Positions 37,057-48,100 of a stretch of DNA of 64,000 nt are shown here, one piece after another. A program made the position numbers and the translations under genes. How positions within the stretch are numbered: the first letter of the stretch is position 1; every line of letters begins with the position of its first letter. Under the pieces are notes generated by a model, which was given only the letters and a program-made list of their open reading frames with translations, was not told the DNA's origin and did no database searches. Source of the stretch: Moringa oleifera (lineage: Eukaryota; Streptophyta; Magnoliopsida; Brassicales; Moringaceae); NCBI GenBank assembly GCA_021397835.1, contig JAJFZO010000575.1, positions 4,655,001-4,719,000 on the forward strand. The letters run 5' to 3'.

Positions 37057-37203
37057 TTAACGATAACGATAAACAGCAACGACGCCGCGTCTGGGGGGCG
37101 GCATGCAGATAGCCATGAGCACAAGAGCTATGACGACGACCATGAGAACACCGGAGAGATCTAAACCACCATCATCGGAGTCCATGCAGCAGAGCTTCCC
37201 CAT
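37057..37203 (-). CDS. 48-residue single-pass membrane miniprotein
   Basis: ATG at 37203 opens a short uninterrupted frame to TAA at 37057. The peptide starts MGKLCCMDSDDGG, continues with a strongly hydrophobic helix from about 16 to 34 (SGVLMVVVIALVLMAICM), and ends PPPRRGVVAVYRYR. Gly2 and the Cys5/Cys6 pair could be lipid-modified; the basic tail after the helix suggests a cytosolic C terminus by the positive-inside rule. Codon use and the clean charge and hydrophobic layout look like a real gene, and I believe similar short proteins occur in other plants, but I know no name or function. It is on the opposite strand to the F-box gene, with convergent 3' ends. The intervening sequence has no other likely exon. 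Confidence 0.65.
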   Translation of the reverse strand: MGKLCCMDSDDGGLDLSGVLMVVVIALVLMAICMPPPRRGVVAVYRYR

Positions 37204-39740
37204 CTGAAGAATTTGCTGGTCTCAGGCTTTCCTTGCTTTCTTTCCTCTGTTACTTCCAGAGGGAAACGCGATGCAGAGAAATGAAGATGGAATGGCTAGA
37301 TGGGGGGACTCAAGTTGACTTCCAACTTATTTTTTTTTTTTAAGGGACTCTAGGAAGCTTCAGTTAAACTACTCTCTTGGTTTCTTCCAGCATCACCATC
37401 ACCATTAATTGTTTATATTTTTTCTTCTTAGGCTAAAATTCTTTCTGGGCTCAATATTGTTTTGCTTTGAAATTAAAGCACTGCACCCAATATTGTTGTG
37501 GCTTCAAAAGAAAGCACCGCACCCCAGTTAAGGGTCATCGTTAGGCTGATGATTTATGGGCTGGCTTATTTAGGTCGCATACGTTTTAGTCTGATTTTTT
37601 TAACAATCAGATCCAATTTAGATAATATAATTTATAATAATGTATCTTAAATTTTAAATTAAATCGTTGAATGAGTTGATTCGCTAAGGTGAATTAATCG
37701 GATTAATAGAGTAATTTTTTTATTTTATTTAAACTAAATTAAATATATATATTAAATTTTATAAATATATGAAATTAATCAATTAAAATAATTAATAATA
37801 TATATTTTCTGTTTATTTATATTTTTATAAATTAATTTATTTTATATCAAAGTGAAATTAATATATTTATTTTTAATTAAATGTAATTAATATTATTTAA
37901 AATATATCTTATAATTAGATAATAATATATATTATTCATTATTTTTTAATATTACACATAAAAAATACATTAAATTTATTATATACTTAATGTTTTAAAA
38001 ATTAAAATTATTAATTTAATATTTCTTTCTGTAATTTTTATTAATATTTATTTAATATATTAAAATTTATTTATTTATTTATATAATAATTTTTAAAATA
38101 ATAAATAAAATTATTTATTGAATTAATTTATATAAAATTTGGTTAAACCAACTCACACATAATTTATTTAAAATTTATTAAATTGATCCATTTAGAACTA
38201 AATAAAACAACTCGTTAATGTGGCTAAACTAATAAAACTCAAATAAATTATAAACAAAATTTTTTAAATTGACAATTTTAATTTGATACGTCACTGTAAA
38301 AAAGTGGTTGTGCTTTATTGGACCAATTACCGATCCGGAACAGCAACCATATTGCCTGGATAATTAAATTGTCAAACAGCACAGCTTCCTTGGGCATAGG
38401 ACTCTGCATTAATCACCAAGCTACATCTGTTTGAAGATCAAATCCAAAAAGAAAATAATATGATTGAGCTCATAAAACAAGATAAGAGACAAGAAGGAAG
38501 GCCCCAATTCTAATTTGCTTCATGGGATTATTTTAGTACTCCAGTTCAAAGATCAAAATCATATGTTAATTTAACTTTTATTAATTATTTAAAGAAATGT
38601 TAATATGTAATAATTTAATAAACTAAAATGACTATAATTTGTTTTATTATTTTCTGTTTTCCTCACACTAACAGATATAGTAAATCAAAAAGAATTATCT
38701 TCTATTTCAAAAAAAAAAAAAAATTCAGACCCCCATAATGACTTATTAAGAAGAGCTAACGAATGGCAACAATACTGTTGTCAAACAACAAGCCAGAAGC
38801 AAAGCTAAAAGAGAATGATGCACCAACAGCAGGGACAGCATAACTGCTCATAATGCCTACAAATTAGGTTCTCATATTTCTCTTCTTTCTGGTAATCAAG
38901 AGATTAATACAAGATGGCTTGAAACCAGAAATCTCCTCATGAAAATTACTATTGCACTATATATGTGCTGAGTTGGAATACGAAAATAACAAACCTAATG
39001 TAATTTTTATAATATAATGCTGTCTGCAATGAAGAAATTTTTATAATATGATGCTGTCTGCAGTAGAGTGAAGGTGACGGAGCTTCCTCACCAACTGGCC
39101 TTTAATATAATCAACAGGGTGATTCAGATAATAATTTGCTTAATTAGGTAAACCTATAAACCATTGATCCTTGTATAGTATTTTAATGGGGGCCTTCTGC
39201 AAGTTTTCTAACTAACAGTTCACTATCATTGATCACTCAATGTCTTGTACCCCTTTAAAGAATTACTATCACACTTCGCAAACAAGTTATAGATTAAGTA
39301 ATCAAGCAGCATCTAAAGCTCATAAATTCTCATCTTGCACTTTTCTTCTCTTGCATTTTAAGGCAAGAAAGGAAAGTATTTCCAGCATATAACTAGGTTG
39401 AAGTTTCATCTACAGACTGTTATTAACATGACCCAAGTGAAATGCTTGAATCAGCCACTAAAAATATTTTTGGCTCAAAAGAATTCCATTAATATGATTG
39501 CAATAGATCAAAAGGTTTTTTCACAAGCTGAATGTTGGCACAGAAAAATCCTTCGTTTGATCTGTCACTCTCCCATAGATATTGGCACTGTACAGTGACA
39601 AGTATTTACCAAACTTGAGGAACATTCCAGATCAGGCGGCAGCTTCATGGTTGACTGGGCACTCTCTATGCAGCCACCTTGATGTAGTTTCTTCTCGCAA
39701 AAGTCCATTCGATTCAACGAATGAAAGTAAGAGGGAGTAG
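37204..39740. other. Miniprotein promoter, AT-rich spacer and 3' flank of the Rossmann gene
   Basis: The stretch to about 37400 should be the miniprotein promoter. From 37580 to 38290 DNA is extremely AT-rich. From 38300 to 39700 it is mixed, with a near-duplicated TTTTATAATATAATGCTGTCTGC at about 39004-39027 and 39040-39062. No gene was seen. Confidence 0.5.
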
Positions 39741-42669
39741 TTACTCAGGAAGTCCAAGAAAAGAAGCAAAGCTAGGGTATTTTGGCTCCCATCCTATTTC
39801 CTCACGAGTTTTTGTGTTATTTAGTTTCTTTCCTAATGGATCATTAGTACCTGCAATGAGATTAGCTAGCTTCAGAACTACTTCAACAAGAAAGAAAAGA
39901 AGAAGAATAAAAGAAAGAGTCCACATGAAAAAGAAATGGAAAACAGGATGGATCAAACATATGATCAAGCGTACAACATCCATAAGTGATAACAATTATT
40001 ACTCTGCAAATAAGAAAAAAAGTTATTGTCCTTAATCGTGTATTCCTATGTATGTGAAAGTTTACCTGTGAAGGCCTCAAACTTCTTATTGTACTTCCCA
40101 CTTTTACTGACCAAGTCCATCAGTTGCTGCCTGCAAAAATAAATACGAGGTCAAAAAAAGTATTGCTATAAACAAGGTAAATCTAGTAGCTTGTAGAAAG
40201 CCAAATTTATATGGAAATTTGAAGAAATCCTCGTAAGACATAATAATACAGCTCATAAGAAATATCAGGATATATGTTTATCATCTAGTCACAAAAGAAA
40301 CAACCTGGATAAAGGATGATTGTCGCAGCCCAAGAAAATTCGGCCACGAAGTTTCTTCTTCAAAATTGCAACAGCAAGGGAAGCTGCATCCTGTCATGAA
40401 AGTAGCAAGTCAAGATCAGCGCCCATCTAAAGCTAGTAGACATGATATATATATATATATAACTAAAAATATTATCATGTCAGTATACATAAACACAGTG
40501 AATTGGTTGACAATATTGTCATATAGGAGTAACACAAGTAGAGAAGAGAGAGCCTGCACATATAGATTTTCCTCCCTTTTCGATAAATAAAAAATTAAAG
40601 TCAAAATCTTCAAAGGGCAAATCATACAACCCAATTACCCCTAAGCCAATTGTGCATGTATCACCCCCACAGTAGAAAGATAAACATAGAAGAAGAGAAT
40701 TTTTCACCTCATAATGTATGAGATTAAGGATATGATCTGGCCGCAGTTCAACAGTCCCCTTCTCTAACCAATATGTATGTGCCCCTCTATCTGCTTTGTG
40801 TGAAATGTTAAGGGTATTATGTATAACCTAGTAACCACCAAAAATCCTGAATGTTTCCTCATCCAATTTGCACAAATGCATACATATATATGTAAATATG
40901 CATAACATCTTCAACATTCAAACCTCAAGAAGGATATGTAAAGCCCTCCCAATCTAAGAACAGAACCACCAGCATCCAGCACTACTTTTTCAGCTTTAAG
41001 AAGGACATCTGTCCTAGGGCTCCTGCCAATTGGCACTGTGGGACTGTCCTGCACAGAATAACACTAACACTCAATCACCTTGGATCCACCAAGTTTAGTC
41101 AAATGGAATTAGATATGGTAGAACCGTGTCAGGTATGTTTAGTGTGTATCCACAGCGAGTCTTAAAGACAAAAGCATGTATTCACATGAAAAGGAAAATG
41201 TCTTCTGAGTTACAATTAGCAAAAAGAAACCTCTAACGCTTAGAAGAAAGACTATTTTAGATGTATAACCTCTTCACATTGTCCATTGTCATTGCAATCA
41301 TATGGTGCAGAGCTTGATGTGAACAAGAAAGAACCTTCACCGTTCCAGTTTAAAGTAGCCATCCTGCTCAATTCAAAGTCCAAACCATAGCACAAGTTAA
41401 GACTGAATAGACAGAAGGATAATTCAGTTGCTACTTTCCAATTGGCCTACATAATTCTTGACCAATTAATGCAGACTGAACAAAATCAATCAATTCTTTT
41501 ATAGAAGAGGAGAATGTAGGAATTTGAAAGAATAGAAACATCCATCTAACCATGTCTCTTGGATATAAACTTTTAACCAGCATTATTGTTCACCGGGGAA
41601 CAGTACTAGTATGTAGGCCTAATAAGCACCCAAACATTTTCTTAACTACAATTTTCCCTAGAATGTATTTATAACTATTGTGAACCTCAATTTCTTATTA
41701 TTACCTGACATCACCAGGATAATCTGAGGTCCGTGAAGGAGGTGCACAGAAAATCACATATGGAACCTGATTAGTTGCTTTTGTCCCCTTCAGAGATGGA
41801 CTAATTCCCATTTTAATCAAGTCGTCGTGGTGATCTGTTGTCACTGTCTGCCCGTAAATTTGACAGCCTGGGTGTTCCTGCTCCAACAAAGCACCCTACA
41901 AGTTAAGCTCTTTCTTTTTTCCCACAATATATATACACAGTCATCATTCATCCCTATAAACTCTTAAGCAATAATGCCAAACAGTTTCCGAATACCCTTG
42001 GCTTCTGAAACAAAGAGTCTCAAAGCAAAAGCTAATCATTCTTTTTGACTGTCCAACTAGTCCACATGAAGTAACAATAACCATTCATAGAATTCAGCAA
42101 TTCCACAGCTGACTTACTTGAAACCAATAAATCAAAATATTTAGCTGAGACATCAGGCATTGCTCTGAAGCAAGCAAGGCACTATGTGGATAAAGAATTA
42201 AGATAGCAGCAACAGTGTGGAAACATAATTGAGCCAATAGCTTTACCTCTCTCCATTTCTCAGCCACTAGGCGACCAAGAACCCCTGGTCCGACGATCAG
42301 CAGATCATTTTCTCCTACCGAACCAGAAGAACGAACGTCCAATCCCTCACTCGTTGCACCTGCATGACCAAATCATCCATAGCCACATCAACAACTAATA
42401 ATCACAAGCATATGAAACACATAAATAGAGAGCGAGGGCGAGAGAATAGGTAGCAAGGAGAGACCAATTATGGAGGATGCATGGACTTGAGAAGGAGAAG
42501 CCATTGTTAACGACAATAAGAATTTGACCTTCTGAAGATATGGGGGTCTGAAAATGGAGCTTTTGGAGGTGAGATGCAACGGAGAAGACAGTGAAGCGAG
42601 TGTTGAGAAACGACCAGAGGGATTCTGAGGTCTAATTGATGAAGAAACAGTACAGGAAATCGTTCCCAT
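39741..42669 (-). CDS. Plastid-type NAD(P)-binding Rossmann-fold protein, YeeZ-like
   Basis: There are nine exons on -: 42465-42669, 42247-42359, 41705-41877, 41270-41363, 40938-41048, 40708-40797, 40305-40390, 40066-40130 and 39741-39850. They give 348 residues in one frame. The first ~65 residues are Ser/Thr/Pro-rich with few acidic residues, probably a chloroplast transit peptide. The Rossmann core begins ENDLLIVGPGVLGRLVAEKW (glycine motif 92-97). It continues with YVIFCAPPSR, VLRLGGLY, the stretch KADRGAHTYWLEKG, then LIHYEDAASLAVAI and GRIFLGCDNHPLSR. This is the order of the extended short-chain dehydrogenase/epimerase family, including the YeeZ-like group (in Arabidopsis At1g19690, from memory). 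The substrate is unknown. Eight exon joins have usual GT-AG borders or close to it; the join between exons 5 and 6 needs an AT-AC intron, listed separately. Confidence 0.88.
40798..40937 (-). other. U12-type AT-AC intron in the Rossmann-fold gene
   Basis: Read on the minus strand, this 140-base intron starts ATATCCTTCT directly after the codon TAC. It contains CCTTAAC close to its end and finishes CACAC before AAAGCAGAT. ATATCCTT is the full U12 5' splice consensus, CCTTAAC is the U12 branch-point core, and the distance from branch A to the 3' end (about 10 bases) is typical. Splicing it gives GGLY-KADRGAHTYW with both neighbouring exons exact multiples of three. An in-frame GT-AG alternative exists (donor 14 bases downstream, acceptor at GATAG), giving GLYISFLR-GAHTYW, which departs from the family sequence. 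Confidence 0.85.
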
Positions 42670-42809
42670 TAAACAGAAGTGAACAAGGGAGGAGGAAGAA
42701 TTGTGCAGATTTGGTTCTCCAAGCAGGAGATTTCCTGTTCAGTATTTCATGAGAGAGGGATTTCCCTGTAGGATGGTTTACGGAGGTTTCCCACCAACCA
42801 ATCAAGCAA

Positions 42810-43115
42810 TTACACGTGGTTCACAGGAGATATAACTGAAACGTTGATAGGAAGTCGTTTCTTGATTTGACAGCCGTAAAAGGCTTCACCGGGCCCGTGA
42901 CATACGGAAAGAAAATCCAAGTTGACTTCATAAACGACACCGTTGAACTGCAAATCCAGGACACAGTTGAATCCATTTTTGTTTATTTCCCTTTTTTCAA
43001 CCGTCAGGAAAAAATTATTACTTTCCCACTCTAAGAAAAGTCGGGAAAGCTTGTACCCACCAATTCGTAATTTCTGAAGTAAAGAATGCAGAGATTTGGT
43101 GAGAAAGAAACCCAT
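42810..43115 (-). CDS. Hypothetical 101-residue ORF upstream of the Rossmann gene
   Basis: ATG at 43115, stop at 42810. The product starts MGFFLTKSLHSLLQKLRIGG, contains NGFNCVLDLQFNGVVYEVNL and ends PVNHV. There is no signal peptide, membrane helix or recognised domain. It lies about 140 bases before the ATG of the Rossmann gene on the same strand, so it could be part of that gene's leader or promoter rather than a gene. A CACGTG box overlaps its end at 42814-42819. The frame is longer than expected by chance in such DNA but not compelling. Confidence 0.25.
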   Translation of the reverse strand: MGFFLTKSLHSLLQKLRIGGYKLSRLFLEWESNNFFLTVEKREINKNGFNCVLDLQFNGVVYEVNLDFLSVCHGPGEAFYGCQIKKRLPINVSVISPVNHV

Positions 43116-44544
43116 TATACCAAAACATGAATATTTCTGTCAGCGTCCATCTTCCTTTTAGTTTGTTAGATCAAATATTAACTATAATAACTATTAGGTG
43201 GGATTTAATCCTTTTGATAATTACTTTTACCTAAGTCTCTTATTAGCTTGTGTTTTCCTTACGTATACATGTATTTCTTATCATACTTTGTCCAACTTGA
43301 TAATTAATGAAGGTATGATTATCTCCTAAATTTTTATGCTTTTTATTTTTTAATTGACATGTGAATAGCTTAAATTATAACTTATTAAAAGTATTTTCCT
43401 CAAATTTTATTATGAGGTAAATAATTGATGCCATTAAAAACCAAATTAAAAAAAAAATAAAGCTTTAACATTAAAGATCAGATAATCTGCAAAAAAAAAA
43501 AAAAAGAAACAACCATCTACAATTCAATTGAAATGAACAAGATCATTTGTTAATCTGAATGTGCTATTTTTTAAAATATATATTTTTCATAATTTGTTAT
43601 GTTAATATAATAAATATATATAATTTTATTAAATTATCATGTGATATCATTTTCTTTAAATATCAGAATAATTTAAATTAATAACTTATTTTAAATTTTA
43701 TTTTTAATGATTAATTTATAATAAAAATTAAGAACATAATAATGTATCAGAGAATATCGACATGAAATCTATTTTCATAATTTTTTAATGTGAACTGATT
43801 TTTTTTTCCTATTTTTTACATTTTAAAAATAAGTATTTTTTTAAAAAATCGTTTACTTATATGAGTTATGTCATAATTAGGTTTTGTTTGCATATAAATA
43901 CAATTGCATTTACAAGTCATATCAATTAAATATAAAATGGTATGATTACTTCTACCAAACCAATCGATCAATCCTTTAGCAGTAGATCTCAAGTAATATA
44001 TATTCATAAATAAGGTTGGTCCAAATCTCAATATGATTAGAAACCCAACAAATTTTAAAAAATAATAATAATTTGTTATTTTTATTCTTAATTTTAAAAA
44101 AAGCTTATTTCTTTATTTTTTATTTTTAAATCATGGAGATACAGCTCACGGGCAAACAGAGAAACACAAAATGAAAACAGTGTTCTCAATAATACTACAA
44201 GCAGACCAGGCCAATAATTATTACAAAAATCCACTTTATAAGGCTCTTATTAGGTGTCGCTACCTGATTGGATGACGGCGCACGCCACGAATCCCACCTG
44301 AGGCAGGAGTGATATCAGACAGCGCTGCCTTTCTCATTATTCAGTGTTCCCCACTCGTCAAGATCCAATGAGATGCCGCCACATAAATGAAATCCACATC
44401 ATCAGTTTGACCAATCTGGACGTGGTGAGCATCCATTGGGCTGAAGAGAATATACTGTGGAAGCTTCCACAGTGAATTAAGGACCCGCAGTTGCTGGTAT
44501 CAAAATTTGACTTGCCTTGTGGGCGCAGTGTCGAGGTTGGTGGC

Positions 44545-44562
44545 CTCTCTCTCTCTCTCTCT
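44545..44562. repeat. (CT)n microsatellite in the probable kinase leader
   Basis: About 18 bases of CT repeat lie 570 bases upstream of the kinase ATG. CT-rich leaders are common in plant 5' UTRs. Confidence 0.85.
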
Positions 44563-45133
44563 TCACTCAGGGAGTCAAAAAAAAAAAAAAAAAATCAGAG
44601 AGAAAACAGAGTGACTAGAAACTAGAAGCAGATCCATACGTATAATTAGATTTTTTATTTTCTTTTTTTTCAAAAAATATTAATGTTCTTCAAATATCTT
44701 GAATCTGGTAAGAGCCACTGGGAATCCTTCTTCACTTCACACTCTGCAGTACTAAGAAAAAACTCAGAAAAGTTTGTGTTATTTTTACTGTTTTCTTTGC
44801 TTTTGTGTTTTTGCTTCCTTTTTTTGTTGTATATTTTCTTTTTCGACTGTGCCACAATTTGTGGGCAGCTCTAAATCATTACTCTCCTTTCCTTTTGTCT
44901 CAGAAAAGCTAGGTCCTCTTTAATTAGCGTATGCATACATTCTCTTGGATTAATCCGCATTTCTCTTTAATTTAGGGTTTCAGTGTTGTGCTGTAGTGGT
45001 TTAGCCGCTGTATCAGGATTGGTCTTTGTCGTTATTTTTTGGCGGTGTATGGATGGAGGGGAAAAGCGGCCAGAAAGCGAGGGAATGTGATGGACAATGA
45101 GTGTTTTGGTGGTGTTGTGGTGTAGAGAGGGAG

Positions 45134-48100
45134 ATGGGGTGTGTGTTCGGAAAAGAGGCATCGGCGAAGCCTGTGGAGAGGGGGAGAGACCGAGAGGGAG
45201 AGAGGAAGAGGAAGGAAAACAATGAGGAGGAAGTTAGGGTTAAAACAGAGGGGGAGGCGAGGAACGGAGGTTGTAATCGGACGGAAAAGGAGGACGAAGA
45301 GGAGGGGGTTGAAGGAGGGCGTGTGAAACCAAGGGAGAGGAAGCGGTCGTCGAGGCCGAATCCGCGGCTGAGCAATCCACCAAAGCATGTCCACGGGGAG
45401 CAGGTGGCCGCCGGCTGGCCCTCTTGGCTTTCTGCTGTTGCTGGTGAAGCTATCAGCGGCTGGACGCCTCGCCGAGCTGACACCTTTGAGAAGCTTGATA
45501 AGGTATGTTTTGGTAGTTTTTGGATTTTGAAAAAAATGTGGAAAGGAGAAATAGATATTAAGTTGTTATAGTTTCTATCTTTAGCAATCTCATCTCTTGC
45601 TTTGGTATTGATGAGAATGGCCAATTTATATTTATCAACCTCATGGTGAATACTGTCTTGATTGTGTTTTATCATGTGTTTGGGCTTTGACGCTTAGATT
45701 GGCCAAGGTACATATAGTAATGTGTACAAAGCTAGGGATACTTTGACGGGGAAAATTGTCGCATTGAAGAAGGTTCGGTTTGATAATTTGGAGCCTGAGA
45801 GTGTTAAATTCATGGCTAGAGAGATATTAATTTTGCGTCGCTTGGATCATCCTAATGTCGTGAAACTAGAAGGTTTGGTGACATCAAGGATGTCATGTAG
45901 TTTGTACCTTGTATTCGAATACATGGAGCATGATTTGGCTGGACTCGCTGCGAGCCCAGGAATCAAGTTCACAGAGCCTCAGGTACTAGAATTGTTATGT
46001 GCTTATTTTTCGTTTTAATTTGTGTAGAAGCATGACACTGATATTCTTCTCTGAGGCTCTTAATTTCCTCATATGTGTTGACAATGGCAGGTCAAGTGCT
46101 ACATGCATCAACTGTTATCAGGGCTTGAACACTGTCACAACCGCCATGTCTTGCACCGTGATATTAAGGGGTCGAATCTTCTTATTGACAATGGTGGAGT
46201 TCTTAAGATTGCTGATTTTGGATTGGCTTCATTTTTCGATCCTAATCACAAGCAGCCAATGACTAGTAGGGTGGTTACCCTGTGGTATCGACCTCCTGAG
46301 CTTCTTCTTGGGGCCACTGATTATGGTGTAGGTGTGGATCTCTGGAGTGCTGGTTGTATTCTGGCTGAGTTGTTGGCTGGGAAGCCTATCATGCCCGGCC
46401 GCACAGAGGTAACTTCTAGATCTTTCATTTCTTCAATAAGCTTTTTCAGTTTGTGGTGGTTCCACTCTACAACTCATGGTTGGGTGTCTCTTCTCATCCT
46501 CTAATCCCACGCCTGCAAAAGTTGGGAGGTAGGGCTTCTGATGTGTAGACATTGGGCTGAACTAGAACTAGTTAGAACAGGGGCCAAAACACCAACTCTT
46601 CATATTTTCTTGATTAATTCAGACTGCAACAGCGAGGGCTGTGCCTGTACAAGTATATCTTCAGAAAATATGAAATATACTATGTTCATATTTTTCAATT
46701 TTAAGTAACAACTATGTAAAACTTACAAATGACTAACAAGAAAACATGGACATCTTTGCTTTATATTTGAGAAATTTAAATACCAAAACATTGGGAGGCC
46801 AAGAGGGTGCATGCCTCCTGGCCTTTACATAGGTTTCCCATGGATAAACATTATGCCATATTTGACTAGATCAATGAAAATGTCTGTCTGCTTCATTTTA
46901 CACGTTGCCAGTATCATATTGTTTGTTTTGTTATTAAAGATCTTGAGACTATCTGCTGGCTGTAAGAATTAGTACTAAATAAGAAGTGAAGCACCAAAAG
47001 GTTTAGGAGAGCAATCTTCAGTCGATGTCCAAGAAAATCAATGAACTTAGAGCTACAATCATAATCTTTACAAAGTCCTTTCCCAACCAGAAATCTCTTT
47101 TACTGGTCTCAGTTTTACTAGCATATGTTGATTTTAGCTTAAAATATGTACAGCTCCACTACATTACCGTATGCTAATGGTGCTTGTTAGCTGCACTTCA
47201 GAGGAAACAGGTCCACTGCATATTGCATTCATTAATGGTTCCTTTACAGTGGCTCAATGGATGCTAGAACAAAACTGTACTTGATTAATTTGTACAAGAG
47301 AGTTATCTATTGCTGCTAACTTATTATCTTTTTGGTTGAATAGGTGGAACAACTACACAAGATATTCAAATTATGTGGTTCTCCTTCCGAAGAATATTGG
47401 AAAAAGTCAAAGTTGCCACATGCAACCATATTTAAGCCCCAACAATCATACAAAAGATGTATAGCAGAGACTTTTAAGGACTTTCCACCATCGTCATTGC
47501 CATTAATTGAGACCCTTCTTGCAATTGACCCAGCAGAGCGTCAAACTGCAACTGCAGCCTTGAGGAGTGAAGTGAGCATTGCTGTTTTCATTTAACCTTA
47601 TGTTCTATCTCCTCTCTTGATTTAGTGTTTCTTATAAGGGAACTGAAATAGCTTACTTCCTTTTGTTATTCTTGCTCTAGAGAATTGCACAAGTAGCTTT
47701 CTAAAGTGAATGTATCATGTTGTAACAATTTCCTGGTCAAAAATGTTTTCATCTATCACAACTAGTGAGCATCTCTGGAGCTGGCTCTGTAGAATTTCAA
47801 CTTATCTCATGTGATTGTCTTGTGTTTATGGAGTCCACTGTGCCCATTGGAAAATGTTGCATCTTCTAATAAATCATAAAGTTGTACAATAGTTGAAGTC
47901 TCTGTGGTTATACTTACATTGCAAAATGTTTCACTTCATCATTTCTAGAATTTGTGAAAACTTGCTATACTTTGACTGACAACATAGAAAGGTCTCTGTC
48001 TCCGAAATTATTTTCGCTGAAAAGTTATTGAGTCTTGGTAAGGACCATGAGCATTAGTGAGACCACAATGCTGCTGGAGTTGTTGATGCCTATTCAAAAT

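Larger units (their letters stand above)
42670..45133. other. Divergent spacer between the Rossmann gene and the kinase gene
   Basis: Includes the Rossmann promoter, an unexplained 101-codon ORF (42810-43115 -, listed), AT-rich DNA from about 43140 to 44130, and the kinase promoter/leader with a CT microsatellite. No other gene was seen. Confidence 0.5.

Noticed and set aside
40798..40951. GT-AG reading of the exon 5-6 intron of the Rossmann gene
   Set aside because: It is in frame but gives YISFLR in place of the YKADR segment expected for the family, and leaves the U12 signals unexplained. It is kept as the alternative in the findings.
45013..45675. 220-codon minus-strand ORF opposite kinase exon 1
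   Set aside because: It is the antisense shadow of the GA-rich first exon; low-complexity Ser/Pro/Leu composition and no domain.
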